64,000 nt of DNA from Prochlorococcus marinus XMU1410. GTDB taxonomy: Bacteria > Cyanobacteriota > Cyanobacteriia > PCC-6307 > Cyanobiaceae. The notes under the pieces were generated by a model. That model did no database searches and was not told where the DNA came from. It saw only the letters and a program-made list of their open reading frames with translations. The DNA lies in assembly GCF_017696085.1 (NCBI RefSeq), contig NZ_JAAORH010000001.1, positions 372,001 to 436,000 of the forward strand. Direction: 5' to 3'. Shown here piece after piece: positions 8,868 to 18,024 of the stretch. Both the position numbers and the translations under genes were made by a program. Position 1 is the stretch's first letter. Every line of letters begins with the position of its first letter.

Positions 8868-10354
8868 AACAAGTATCAATTATTTTCCCGAATCAACTTT
8901 TTAGAGAAAGCCCAATCTTAAAAATAAATTGTGAAGTGTTGATCTTGGAAGACTCATTATTTTTTGGAAATGATAAATTTCATAAATTAATTAACCATAA
9001 AAATAAGTTAGTTTTTCATAGAGCATCTATGCTCGCTTATAAAAATTATTTAGAAATATCTGGCTTTAAAGTTTTATATATCGAAAACAAGAATAATATT
9101 TCTACAGTTGATTACTTATCGGAATTTATTAAAAATAAATATCAGAAAATAAATCTCATTGACCCTCATGATTTTTTAATAATGAAGAGGATTAATAATT
9201 TTGTTGAAAGTAATAATTTAGCTTTAAATATTTTGCCTTCTCCTATGTTTATGAGCAGTGAAGATTTAAAAGATTTATTTGCATCAAATACAAAAAAACC
9301 TCTTATGGGGAGATTTTATGAGAATCAAAGAAAGAGCCAAATGATATTAGTTAATCCTGATGAGACCCCTGAAGGTGGTAAATGGAGTTTCGATGAAATG
9401 AACAGAAAAAAATTACCAAAAAAAATAAATATACCGGATACACCTAAATTACAAAAAAATAAATTTGTAGTTAATGCAGAAAGTTCATTAGCCAATTTTG
9501 ATATTGAGTTTATTGGAGAAAGTAATAACTTTTTATATCCAACTAATTTTGAAGAGGCAGATGAATGGTTAAATGATTTTTTAAAACATAGATTTTTCTT
9601 ATTTGGAGATTATGAGGATGCAATTTCTAAAGAAAATTCTTTTTTATGGCACAGTTTACTTTCTCCTCTTTTAAATAGCGGCTTATTAACCCCAGATGTA
9701 GTAGTAAATAAAGCATTACTTTTTGCAAAAAATAATAATGTCCCTATTAACTCTTTAGAGGGTTTTATTCGTCAAATTATTGGATGGAGAGAATTTATTT
9801 GCCTCGTCTATAAAAAGTACGGAACAAAGATGCGAAATAGTAATTTTTGGAATTTTGAAGATAAGCCAATTCCAAAATCTTTTTATCAAGGAAATACAGG
9901 AATTGAACCAGTAGACGTTGTTATAAAAAATATTATTAAATTTGGTTATTGTCATCATATTGAGCGGCTAATGATTGTTGGCAACTTTATGCTTCTATGT
10001 AGAATTCACCCCAACCAAGTTTATAAATGGTTTATGGAAATGTTTATTGATTCCTATGATTGGGTTATGGTCCCAAATGTTTACGGAATGAGTCAGTTTA
10101 GTGATGGTGGTATCTTTTCAACAAAGCCATATATATCAAGCTCTAATTATGTAAAAAAAATGTCTAATTTTAAAAGTGGCCCATGGTGTGAAATATGGGA
10201 TGGATTATTTTGGAAATTTATTAAAGATAATGAAAGCTTTTTTAGAAAGCAATATCGTTTGGCAATGTTAACAAGAAATCTCGATAAAATGTCAGAGGAA
10301 AAATTAAATAATCACTTAAAAACGGCCGATAAATTTTTAAGAGATATTCAATAA
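8864..10354 (+). CDS. Cryptochrome/photolyase of the bacterial (6-4) photolyase (FeS-BCP/DPRP) family, lacking cluster cysteines
   Basis: 496 residues. The N-terminal domain ([14 protein letters not shown]) and C-terminal blocks IIGWREF (306-311), [14 protein letters not shown] (362-375), [12 protein letters not shown] (405-416) and STKPYISSS are those of the FeS-BCP clade typified by Agrobacterium PhrB, which repairs UV (6-4) photoproducts using FAD. The adjacent histidines H364/H365 of the active site are present. The four cysteines that hold the 4Fe-4S cluster in PhrB are not. The segment aligned to the first is GIEPV (346-350), the CxxC is replaced by NFKSGPWC (435-442), and the last is deleted with its loop. 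It is the last gene of its operon. Repair activity is inferred. Confidence 0.9.
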   Translation: MKQVSIIFPNQLFRESPILKINCEVLILEDSLFFGNDKFHKLINHKNKLVFHRASMLAYKNYLEISGFKVLYIENKNNISTVDYLSEFIKNKYQKINLIDPHDFLIMKRINNFVESNNLALNILPSPMFMSSEDLKDLFASNTKKPLMGRFYENQRKSQMILVNPDETPEGGKWSFDEMNRKKLPKKINIPDTPKLQKNKFVVNAESSLANFDIEFIGESNNFLYPTNFEEADEWLNDFLKHRFFLFGDYEDAISKENSFLWHSLLSPLLNSGLLTPDVVVNKALLFAKNNNVPINSLEGFIRQIIGWREFICLVYKKYGTKMRNSNFWNFEDKPIPKSFYQGNTGIEPVDVVIKNIIKFGYCHHIERLMIVGNFMLLCRIHPNQVYKWFMEMFIDSYDWVMVPNVYGMSQFSDGGIFSTKPYISSSNYVKKMSNFKSGPWCEIWDGLFWKFIKDNESFFRKQYRLAMLTRNLDKMSEEKLNNHLKTADKFLRDIQ

Positions 10355-10459
10355 ATTAAGAGTAAAAACCTACAGTTGTCTTTGAAAAATTAAAAGAGTA
10401 TTATGTTATGAAGAAATATTAAGTACGAATGTTAACTTAGAAAAAATTAGATTTATCTA

Positions 10460-10639
10460 ATGGAAATTGGAACACTTTTTTTAGAAAGTAATTCTACGGG
10501 AATTATCACTTTTTCTGAATTAGATTGGATAACTACCCATCAATCTAATTTCACTAGGTTGGAGGAATCCATAGCAATTAAATTAGGCAGAATGCTTGAT
10601 TCAGGATCTATCAATATTGGTTGCCGTTTGAAATCCTGA
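10460..10639 (+). CDS. 59-residue conserved-looking microprotein
   Basis: The ATG at 10460 opens a 59-codon frame, MEIGTLFLESNSTGIITFSE at the N-terminus, ending INIGCRLKS. It is soluble, with mixed alpha/beta character and codon use like its neighbours. It fills an otherwise empty stretch between the photolyase and rsmB genes. I do not recognise a family and judge it real from its composition and position. Confidence 0.6.
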   Translation: MEIGTLFLESNSTGIITFSELDWITTHQSNFTRLEESIAIKLGRMLDSGSINIGCRLKS

Positions 10640-10657
10640 ATAAGTTTTTTTTTAATA

Positions 10658-10801
10658 ATGAAGTATCAAAAAGAGAAAAAAATATTTTTTCGGGAAAGAA
10701 TCCATTCTTTAAATATCTTTCTTTTTTTAGGATTTAATCTTTCACTTATTTCTATCTTAGGTTTTATTTGGTTTAATTCTGCAATTGAAAAAGTAGTTTA
10801 A
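10658..10801 (+). CDS. 47-residue single-pass membrane microprotein
   Basis: The ATG at 10658 gives 47 codons: a basic N-terminus (MKYQKEKKIFFRERIHS), one hydrophobic helix (IFLFLGFNLSLISILGFIWF) and a short tail. The topology suggests N-in insertion in the membrane. It starts 18 nt after the previous small gene and ends 51 nt before rsmB. Function unknown. Confidence 0.5.
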   Translation: MKYQKEKKIFFRERIHSLNIFLFLGFNLSLISILGFIWFNSAIEKVV

Positions 10802-10852
10802 ATTTTTGAATTTTTTGTATATTAAAGTTATCTTTAAAAAATTAATTATATT

Positions 10853-12169
10853 TTGAGAATAGGATATTTACAAAGAAAGGCAGCTTGGGAAATTTTATTA
10901 AAAGTTAGTTCTGGTGATTTTTCTGATCATGCTCTTGAAAAGGTTTTAAAAAATTATCAATTTAATCCTCTTGATATAGCTTTTATTACGGAATTATCTT
11001 TTGGATGCATAAGGTATAGAAAATTTCTTGATCTTTGGACGGATCATACATCAAAAATTAATCATAAAAAACAGCCTCCAAAGTTAAGATGGCTTCTACA
11101 CATAGGATTGTATCAACTATTGAAAATGGATAAAATCCCATTTCCTGCTGCTATCTCTACTACTGTAGAAGTAGCTAAAAAAACAGATTTAAATGGTTTA
11201 GCGGGAACTGTAAATGCGATATTGAGAAATGCATCAAGAAAATTAGAAAAAAAAATCTTTCCGGAATTATCTTCTGATAGAAAAGAAAGAATTTCATATC
11301 TTGAATCATTTCCATTATGGCTTGTGAATGATCTTTATAAATGGGTCGGCAATAGTGAGGGTGAAAATATCATTAAGGCATTTAATAAAAAACCATCAAT
11401 TGATTTGAGAATTAACCAATTAAAAACTAATTTAGATAACTTTTTGAAAGTACTTCATGAAAATAAAATTGATGCTGAAATTATTAAAGATTTACATAAT
11501 GGAATTACTTTAAAATCTAATCCAAGATCTATAAAAAATTTACCAGGATATAGTGATGGACTTTGGACAATTCAAGATAGATCTTCTCAGTGGATAGCAC
11601 CGCTCTTAAATCCAAAAGAAGGTGAAAAGATTTTAGATGCTTGTGCAGCTCCAGGAAGTAAGTCTACTCACCTTGCAGAATTAACAAATGATAGTGCTGA
11701 AATAATTGCCGTAGATAGATCAGCAAAAAGATTGAAAATACTGCAATCAAATTTAGAAAGGTTAAATTTGAAATCTGTTAATACCCTTAAGGCTGATGCT
11801 ACGCGTTTGATTGAATTAAATCCTAAGTTTATATCTTATTTTGATAAGATTTTATTAGATGCTCCATGTTCAGGGATTGGAACTCTTTCCAGGAATCCAG
11901 ATTCTAGATGGTCTTTGAGTAAAGAAAAAATAAAGTCTTTAACTTTATTACAGGAAAAACTATTGGAGGGTATTTTCCCTCTTTTGAAAAAAGATGGTAC
12001 TTTAGTTTATTCAACTTGTACTATTTGTCCTGATGAAAATAATTTATTAATTGAACGATTTATTGAAAAAAACAAAACTTTAAAATTGCTTAGCCAAAAG
12101 CAAATTTTACCTAGCTTGGATTATCCTGGTGATGGATTTTATTCTGCAATAATTTCTTATAAATCTTAA
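10853..12169 (+). CDS. rsmB: 16S rRNA (cytosine-967-C5)-methyltransferase RsmB/Sun
   Basis: 438 residues. The N-terminal NusB-like RNA-binding domain (about 1-140, e.g. FGCIRYRKFLD) is followed by the RsmB/Nop2 catalytic domain: SAM motif DACAAPGSKSTHLAE, motif IV LLDAPCSGIGTLSRNPD with the conserved PC, and motif VI YSTCTICPDENN with the catalytic TC. It methylates C967 of 16S rRNA. The start is TTG at 10853. Confidence 0.95.
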   Translation: MRIGYLQRKAAWEILLKVSSGDFSDHALEKVLKNYQFNPLDIAFITELSFGCIRYRKFLDLWTDHTSKINHKKQPPKLRWLLHIGLYQLLKMDKIPFPAAISTTVEVAKKTDLNGLAGTVNAILRNASRKLEKKIFPELSSDRKERISYLESFPLWLVNDLYKWVGNSEGENIIKAFNKKPSIDLRINQLKTNLDNFLKVLHENKIDAEIIKDLHNGITLKSNPRSIKNLPGYSDGLWTIQDRSSQWIAPLLNPKEGEKILDACAAPGSKSTHLAELTNDSAEIIAVDRSAKRLKILQSNLERLNLKSVNTLKADATRLIELNPKFISYFDKILLDAPCSGIGTLSRNPDSRWSLSKEKIKSLTLLQEKLLEGIFPLLKKDGTLVYSTCTICPDENNLLIERFIEKNKTLKLLSQKQILPSLDYPGDGFYSAIISYKS

Positions 12170-12178
12170 AAATATAAT

Positions 12179-13957
12179 TTATTTTTTAACTGGAATTTTA
12201 TAAATTTCAGATATAAACTGCTTCCATAAATAAGCTGCATTCCCACTAGATAATTCAGATTCCTTGTTATCGTCGTAACCTATCCAGATCCCTGTTGTAA
12301 GCTTATCAATGGAACCAATAAACCAGAGATCTTTATTTCCATCAGATGTTCCTGTTTTCCCATAAATTTTCTTTCCTTTTATAAAGGCTGCTTTTGAAGT
12401 TCCTTCTTTTACAGATTTTTCAAGAAGTTTATTTATTTTCTTGTTTATTTTTAAATCTAATATTTTCTTGGAAATAGATTTATTTTCCCAAATAGGTTGT
12501 TTTTTAAATGATTCTATTTTTTCTATGATTTCAGGGCTATGCATCTTCCCATTATTGTTTATTGCAGAATATGCATTTGTGATGTTTAAAAGATTATCTC
12601 CGTAGGCGCCAATAGCTAATGATGGGAATTCCTCAAACTCTTGCTCGTAACCTAGTCCAAATGAATTCGCTAAATTAATAATATTTTTTAAGCCGATTAT
12701 TTTTGTTATTGATATTGGAACGATATTCGATGAACTTTTAAATGATTCAATCAAAGATATTGAACCTTTATAGTCTTCTGAAAAATTTTTTGGGCAATAA
12801 CTTTCCCAGCATATTGGTAAGTCTTCAAATTTATCGCTTAATTTTATTCCTTCTATTAATGCAGCAGCATAAGGGATTATTTTAAAAGTAGAACCTAAAG
12901 GTCTTACAGATGAAATCACTCTATTGTATTCATTAATTGATGGATTTTTGCTGGTTATCATTGTCCTGATTAGTCCTGTGTTTGATTCGATAGATAACAG
13001 ACCAAACTCAAGTTCTTTAGGCCCTGCGTATCTTGATATTTTTTGACCTTTTTCTTGCCAATCTTTGTTGATAGAAGATTTAATTCTTAAAAACTTATAA
13101 TCATTTTTACTTCCAATTTTTTTATCTGTTTCCTGAAGAATAAAGTTTATTAGTAATTTATCATCTAAAAAATTATCAGCTGTTTGATAATTTAACTTTA
13201 TTTTTTCTTTAATAGCCTTATTCTTATCTGCAAGAGAAATATATCCATCAACATACATTGATTCAAGAACTTTATTTCTATTTTTAATAGCTAGTTCTAA
13301 ATTTTGATAAGGTGAATAAATTGAAGGAGCAGGAGCTAATCCTGCAATTAATCCGATCTCTGATAATGTCAATTCTTCTATAAATTTTCCAAAATAAACT
13401 TGGGCAGCCTCGTCTACCCCGTATGCTCCTGATCCTAGATAAATATTATTTAAATATAATTTTAAAATTTGATTTTTGTTATATCTAAATTCAAGTATGA
13501 GTGATATAAATATTTCTTTGATTTTTCTTTGAAAACTTAAATCATTATTTAGAAAAAGTAATCTAGCAACTTGTTGTGTAATCGTACTTCCTCCCTCTTT
13601 AACATAACCACTTCTAATATTTTGAATAACGGCACGAGAAATACTTTTTAAATCTATTCCATTATGTTTATAAAATCTTTTATCCTCAGAAGATATAAAA
13701 GAATGTTTTAGAAAAAATGGAATTTTATGATAACTATTATCTATTTCAAATTTGCGGCTTAATTTGCTTAATATCTTATTATCAGAAGATGATATTACGT
13801 AAGAATATTTGGTTTCCCGAGACTTTTTATTTTTAGAAACGTCAAATTTTAAGGTACTAAATATAAGACTAAAAAAATAAAAAGATATTCCAGAAAAAAT
13901 TAATATTGGAATTATTAAAACAAAAGATTTGAGTTTAATCTTTTGCACCTTAAGCAA
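12179..13957 (-). CDS. Class A penicillin-binding protein (glycosyltransferase-transpeptidase)
   Basis: 592 residues. One N-terminal membrane anchor (about 12-33) is followed by the GT51 domain with its motifs SSEDKRFYKHNGID, GGSTITQQVAR and LYLNNIYLG. The transpeptidase domain then has S-x-x-K as STFK (RPLGSTFKIIP), SSN (FKSSSNIVP) and the KTGT box (YGKTGTSDGNKD). It builds and cross-links peptidoglycan in the periplasm. The start overlaps the chlG stop by 8 nt. It could be any of the two or three class A PBPs of a Prochlorococcus; no symbol is given. Confidence 0.93.
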   Translation of the reverse strand: MLKVQKIKLKSFVLIIPILIFSGISFYFFSLIFSTLKFDVSKNKKSRETKYSYVISSSDNKILSKLSRKFEIDNSYHKIPFFLKHSFISSEDKRFYKHNGIDLKSISRAVIQNIRSGYVKEGGSTITQQVARLLFLNNDLSFQRKIKEIFISLILEFRYNKNQILKLYLNNIYLGSGAYGVDEAAQVYFGKFIEELTLSEIGLIAGLAPAPSIYSPYQNLELAIKNRNKVLESMYVDGYISLADKNKAIKEKIKLNYQTADNFLDDKLLINFILQETDKKIGSKNDYKFLRIKSSINKDWQEKGQKISRYAGPKELEFGLLSIESNTGLIRTMITSKNPSINEYNRVISSVRPLGSTFKIIPYAAALIEGIKLSDKFEDLPICWESYCPKNFSEDYKGSISLIESFKSSSNIVPISITKIIGLKNIINLANSFGLGYEQEFEEFPSLAIGAYGDNLLNITNAYSAINNNGKMHSPEIIEKIESFKKQPIWENKSISKKILDLKINKKINKLLEKSVKEGTSKAAFIKGKKIYGKTGTSDGNKDLWFIGSIDKLTTGIWIGYDDNKESELSSGNAAYLWKQFISEIYKIPVKK

Positions 13958-14897
13958 CTAAAAAACTATGTCCTATCGCTAAAGCTGTAACTAACATTCC
14001 AGTTATAAGAAACGGTTGGGCACTTGCTTGATATTTGACATCAAACTTTAAAGGATCTCTTAGTAACCACATATCTTGAAATGTAATTTGTGGAATTACC
14101 AATAAAACCAAAATTACAGAGGCTAAATGTTGACCAATAATGACTAATACTACAACCATTGCTAATTGAAAAATGTCAATTAGTCCTGCACTTATTCTAC
14201 TTGCATTTTTAATTCCAAATACTACTGGTAGAGAATTTAAGCCTAGCTTTGAGTCTCCTTCAACACTTTTGAAATCATTAATAACAGCAATTCCAAGTCC
14301 TGAGAGGCTATAAGCAAGTGTTAGTATCGCTGTCACGATAGTTAATTTCCCAAACAAGGCTTGTCCTGCCCACCAAGGTAAAGCTATATAAGATGCTCCT
14401 AATGCATAATTTCCAAGCCAACCATTCTGTTTTAATTTGAGTGGTGGAGCAGAATATATATAACTAACAAAGGAACCTCCTAATGCCAAAAGTAAGACGG
14501 AGGGGAAGCTGTGCTTAGCATATAAATCTAATAGAAAAGCAACTATTAAACCAGCTATAAGTAATACCCAGATTTGTATTTTTACATCTTTAATTGAAAT
14601 TTTGCCAGAAGGAATTGGTCTATTTGGTTCATTAATTGCATCAATTTCTTTATCAAAAAAATCATTTATGGTTTGGGTATAACCAGCCAAAAGTGGTCCA
14701 CTCATCAACATACATGCCAATGAAGCTAGAACATTACTAAATGTCCATTCAAAATTCCCACTTGCAGCTGCTCCACAAATAACCCCCCATATCAAAGGGA
14801 TCCACGTTATGGGTTTCATTAACTGTATACGGAGTTTCCATATACTTGATGTTTCAGAGGCACCCTTAATTCCTAATAGTTGTTTTGGATCATTCAC
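13950..14897 (-). CDS. chlG: Chlorophyll synthase ChlG
   Basis: 315 residues, a UbiA-superfamily membrane prenyltransferase. The first Asp-rich motif lies in QTINDFFDKEIDAINEPNRP and the second in NDFKSVEGDSKLG, both binding the prenyl diphosphate through Mg2+. The family identifiers ITWIPLIWGVICGAAASG and GLNSLPVVFG are present. The enzyme esterifies chlorophyllide with phytyl or geranylgeranyl diphosphate, here ending in divinyl chlorophyll. It has eight to nine transmembrane segments and lies 8 nt downstream of the PetP-like gene. Confidence 0.96.
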   Translation of the reverse strand: MNDPKQLLGIKGASETSSIWKLRIQLMKPITWIPLIWGVICGAAASGNFEWTFSNVLASLACMLMSGPLLAGYTQTINDFFDKEIDAINEPNRPIPSGKISIKDVKIQIWVLLIAGLIVAFLLDLYAKHSFPSVLLLALGGSFVSYIYSAPPLKLKQNGWLGNYALGASYIALPWWAGQALFGKLTIVTAILTLAYSLSGLGIAVINDFKSVEGDSKLGLNSLPVVFGIKNASRISAGLIDIFQLAMVVVLVIIGQHLASVILVLLVIPQITFQDMWLLRDPLKFDVKYQASAQPFLITGMLVTALAIGHSFLVA

Positions 14898-14905
14898 TTT
14901 ACTCT

Positions 14906-15130
14906 TTAACCTTTCTCAATTTCTTCTGGGAAAAACCAATTTTGCTCACCATTCTGAAATTTTGCGGTGATCCCAATACTCCTGCCGTCTGTCATTTTAT
15001 AGCCTGTTATTACGGCTTTCGGACTAGAGGATATTTGATCAATTAATTTAGCTGGTAGTCTATCTTTTACTTTGTTAATGTTAATTTTAATTTTACTACC
15101 GATTTTGGGTAATAATTTTGTTTCAGCCAT
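14906..15130 (-). CDS. petP: DUF2862 protein, PetP-like cytochrome b6f subunit
   Basis: 74 residues, a small SH3-like beta protein. KIGSKIKININKVKDRLP, ITGYKMTDGRSIGI and the terminal NWFFPEEIE match DUF2862, the family that includes the cyanobacterial cytochrome b6f accessory subunit PetP. PetP modulates electron flow at the stromal face of b6f. The N-terminus is several residues longer than I expect for the family. It is probably cotranscribed with chlG and divergent from hisF across 59 nt. The family assignment is fairly sure, the PetP role inferred. Confidence 0.78.
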   Translation of the reverse strand: MAETKLLPKIGSKIKININKVKDRLPAKLIDQISSSPKAVITGYKMTDGRSIGITAKFQNGEQNWFFPEEIEKG

Positions 15131-15189
15131 AAGAGGTAAAATGGAAGCTATTATGCAAGATTAACAGCATTTGGACAATTTTTACTAAA

Positions 15190-15960
15190 ATGGTAGCTCT
15201 TCGTTTAATTCCTTGTTTAGATGTCGCCAATGGCAGAGTCGTTAAAGGTGTAAATTTTGTTAACTTGAGAGACTCAGGAGATCCTGTTGAGTTGGCTTGT
15301 AGGTACTCTGATGAAGGGGCAGATGAATTGGTATTTTTAGATATTAGAGCAAGCGTGGAAAATAGGAATACATTAGTTGACCTTGTTTCTAGGACAGCAA
15401 AATCAGTAAAAATTCCTTTTACAGTAGGTGGAGGTATAGATTCTGTTTCTTCTATTAATGATCTTTTAAGAGCAGGAGCAGATAAAGTGAGTTTGAATTC
15501 CTCAGCTGTAAGAAATCCCTATTTAATTTCTGAAAGTTCTAGAGAATTTGGTAATCAATGCATCGTTATAGCAATTGATGCTCGAAGAAAAGTTGATAAG
15601 ACTGATGAATGGGAGGTATATGTGAAAGGAGGGAGAGAAAATACTGGTATAGATGTATTAAGTTGGGCAAAGAAAGTTGAGGAGTTAGGCGCAGGGGAAA
15701 TATTGCTTACTTCAATGGATGGTGATGGAACACAGAATGGATATGATTTAAATTTGACAGAATCTGTTGCAAATATTGTTGATATCCCAGTAATTGCATC
15801 CGGAGGGGCAGGTTGTTTAGAAGATATCTATGATGTTTTCAATGAAGGCAGGGCATCTGCCGCACTTTTAGCATCATTACTTCATGATAAGAAACTTACT
15901 CTACAAGAAATAAAAACTTTCCTTCTCGAAAAAAATCTTCCAATTAGACCATATGAATAA
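15190..15960 (+). CDS. hisF: Imidazole glycerol phosphate synthase cyclase subunit HisF
   Basis: 256 residues, a full-length (beta/alpha)8 barrel. The catalytic Asp is in [15 protein letters not shown] near the N-terminus, the second in [14 protein letters not shown], and the phosphate-binding loops are TVGGGI and ASGGAG. With HisH it converts PRFAR to imidazole glycerol phosphate and AICAR in histidine synthesis. hisH is not adjacent. Confidence 0.98.
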   Translation: MVALRLIPCLDVANGRVVKGVNFVNLRDSGDPVELACRYSDEGADELVFLDIRASVENRNTLVDLVSRTAKSVKIPFTVGGGIDSVSSINDLLRAGADKVSLNSSAVRNPYLISESSREFGNQCIVIAIDARRKVDKTDEWEVYVKGGRENTGIDVLSWAKKVEELGAGEILLTSMDGDGTQNGYDLNLTESVANIVDIPVIASGGAGCLEDIYDVFNEGRASAALLASLLHDKKLTLQEIKTFLLEKNLPIRPYE

Positions 15961-16004
15961 AAATTTAATTTTATACCAAAAAAAATAAGTTTAAAAATTT
16001 AAAA

Positions 16005-16706
16005 ATGAAATTCACAAAAACTATCGAAGTCAAAAATATATTTAATAAAATTTCTTATAAATATGACTTTTTAAATAATATATTAAGTTTTGGGCTGCAC
16101 AGATTATGGAAAAGGAAATTAGTTAATTTATTAGAACCTTTAAATGGCGAAGATTGGGCTGATTTATGCTGTGGAACTGGAGATTTAGCATTCTTAATTT
16201 CTGAAAGAGTTAGTCCAAGGGGTTCAATTACTGGGATTGACAGTGCAGTGGATATCTTAAATATTGCAAAAAAAAAATCAGAGCTTAAAAAAAATAAATT
16301 TATTAAGTGGGAAATTAAAGATGTATTAAAAATTAATGATTATTCAAAAAATTTTGATGGGATTTGCATGTCATATGGACTTAGAAACTTAAATAATGTT
16401 GAAGAAGGAATAAAAAAAGTTTTTGATCTTTTGAAGGATAAGGGAAGGGCAGGATTTTTGGATTTTAATCACTCAACAAGAAATTCTTTATCCAATATTT
16501 TTCAGAAAATTTATTTGAGATTAATTGTAGTAACCATTTCGCGGCTTTTTAATTTAGGTCCAGAGTACGCATATATTGAAAAAAGTATTAGTAATTTTCC
16601 AAAGAAAAATGAGCTTATAAATATTGCTAAGGAAGTTGGATTTAAAAAAGCTGAATATAGGACTATTTTGGGGGGGCAAATGGGAATACTAATTGTAGTT
16701 AAATAA
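16005..16706 (+). CDS. menG: UbiE/MenG quinone C-methyltransferase
   Basis: 233 residues. The UbiE/COQ5 signature YDFLNNILSFGLHRLWK lies near residue 20, the SAM motif is DLCCGTGDLAF, and motif II-like DGICMSYGLRNLNN and GGQMGILIVVK end the family pattern. In cyanobacteria this enzyme performs the last methylation of phylloquinone (2-phytyl-1,4-naphthoquinone), the photosystem I A1 cofactor. It follows hisF by 44 nt and converges with the DUF721 gene. Confidence 0.93.
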   Translation: MKFTKTIEVKNIFNKISYKYDFLNNILSFGLHRLWKRKLVNLLEPLNGEDWADLCCGTGDLAFLISERVSPRGSITGIDSAVDILNIAKKKSELKKNKFIKWEIKDVLKINDYSKNFDGICMSYGLRNLNNVEEGIKKVFDLLKDKGRAGFLDFNHSTRNSLSNIFQKIYLRLIVVTISRLFNLGPEYAYIEKSISNFPKKNELINIAKEVGFKKAEYRTILGGQMGILIVVK

Positions 16707-16711
16707 AGAAT

Positions 16712-17197
16712 TTAGTTTTTTATTTTTCTCCAACAAAAAGAACACTTTCCCCATCTTTTGATTTCGCCCTCAGGAGTAGGGGAATTACAAAGAGTACAAA
16801 TGCACATATTATTTTGACTGATTCTGCTTGGATGCTTTGCCCAAACTATCTTTGCATTAGTAGCTTTGATATTTTTATTTTTAATTTCATAATTTTGTAT
16901 TATTTTTATTTCATTCAAAGTTATTCCAATTTTCTCTATTCTCTCTTTTAATTTATGCTTGTTATAGATTAAAGCTTGGCGCCACTGTGGATGATTTACT
17001 GCAATAGTAAGTATTTTTTTTTCAATATTTAATGGTTTACATTCTTGAAATAGTTCTAATCCGATTAAGGTCTTCCAGTTTTCGTTGATTTTAGAGAGTT
17101 TATCTAAGTCTCCGCATGATTTTTTGAAATTATCAAGACAATTTTTTAATAGATGTGGATTCCTTCTATTCACTATTGGCAAATACTTTTTGTCCAA
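16712..17197 (-). CDS. DUF721 (DciA-like) protein with C-terminal zinc-ribbon-like tail
   Basis: 161 residues. The N-terminal two-thirds carries the DUF721 pattern, with W41 in NENWKTLIG and the hydrophobic LTIAVNHPQWRQAL block of a KH-like fold. DUF721 contains DciA, the replicative helicase (DnaB) loader of bacteria without DnaC. The last 35 residues add CICTLCNSPTPEG and WGKCSFCWR, two CxxC-type knuckles that could bind zinc. It converges with menG (5-nt gap) and is divergent from birA. The DciA role is inferred from the family. Confidence 0.75.
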   Translation of the reverse strand: MDKKYLPIVNRRNPHLLKNCLDNFKKSCGDLDKLSKINENWKTLIGLELFQECKPLNIEKKILTIAVNHPQWRQALIYNKHKLKERIEKIGITLNEIKIIQNYEIKNKNIKATNAKIVWAKHPSRISQNNMCICTLCNSPTPEGEIKRWGKCSFCWRKIKN

Positions 17198-17272
17198 TTT
17201 GTAAAATTTACTTATTAAGACTAAAGTTAATCTAATCTTTAAAAAGATGCTCGTTGTTTTAATAAAAAATTT

Positions 17273-18022
17273 GTGAAAGTTATTGGACCTGCAGCTAAGA
17301 CAGTTTTTTATTTAAAAAAAATTCAGGGTCAATATCCAACCTGGACACTTCATTACAAAATAAAATGTAAAAGTACCGAAAATGAGCTAACAAACTTTTT
17401 TGAATATTCTGAAATAAAGAAAAATCAGCCTGTAGCTATAATCGCAAGAGAACAGTTCTCAGGAGTTGGCCAAAACTCAAAAACTTGGATTTCACCAAAA
17501 GGCGGGATTTGGTTAAGTGCAGCTTACCCAATATTTTCAAAAGAATTTGAATGTCAAATATTTAATTTGTCTTTAGGTATTAAGTTATGTGAAATGCTTA
17601 GACAAGAGAATATAAATGTTTGTTTGAAATGGCCAAATGATATTTTTCTTGGTTCAAAAAAGTTGATTGGATTTTTGCCAAGGGTTATTACAAGAGGAAA
17701 AGAAATTATCTACGTAAGAGTAGGACTTGGCATGAATGTTTTAAATTACACTCCATCAGAAGGTATTTCATTATCAAAAGTACTTCAAACTAAGAATATT
17801 AATCAACATTATTGGACAGCCAAAGTTCTTAAAGCTTTTAATGATTCAATTGAATGTAATAAGAAGAAAGAATATGTAATTAAATCTGCAAATAAGTTTC
17901 TTACTAAAAGTTTTTTACCTAGTGGTTATTGTTCTCATACATGGAAAATTAAAGATATTGATTCGAATGGTAATTTAAGAATTGAAAATGATACTCAAGT
18001 GAAGGTAATTAGAAGGTTTTGA
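17273..18022 (+). CDS. birA: Biotin--[acetyl-CoA-carboxylase] ligase
   Basis: 249 residues with only the BPL/LplA catalytic domain, so this is a monofunctional ligase with no N-terminal HTH repressor domain. Visible motifs are the GVGQNSKTWISPKGGIWLSA adenylate loop region, LKWPNDIFLGSKKLIGFL with the catalytic Lys, and VGLGMNVLN. It attaches biotin to the carboxyl carrier protein AccB. The start is GTG at 17273. The loop usually written GRGRxG is VGQNSK here. Its stop lies 2 nt from that of the ABC ATPase gene. Confidence 0.9.
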   Translation: MKVIGPAAKTVFYLKKIQGQYPTWTLHYKIKCKSTENELTNFFEYSEIKKNQPVAIIAREQFSGVGQNSKTWISPKGGIWLSAAYPIFSKEFECQIFNLSLGIKLCEMLRQENINVCLKWPNDIFLGSKKLIGFLPRVITRGKEIIYVRVGLGMNVLNYTPSEGISLSKVLQTKNINQHYWTAKVLKAFNDSIECNKKKEYVIKSANKFLTKSFLPSGYCSHTWKIKDIDSNGNLRIENDTQVKVIRRF

Positions 18023-18024
18023 AT

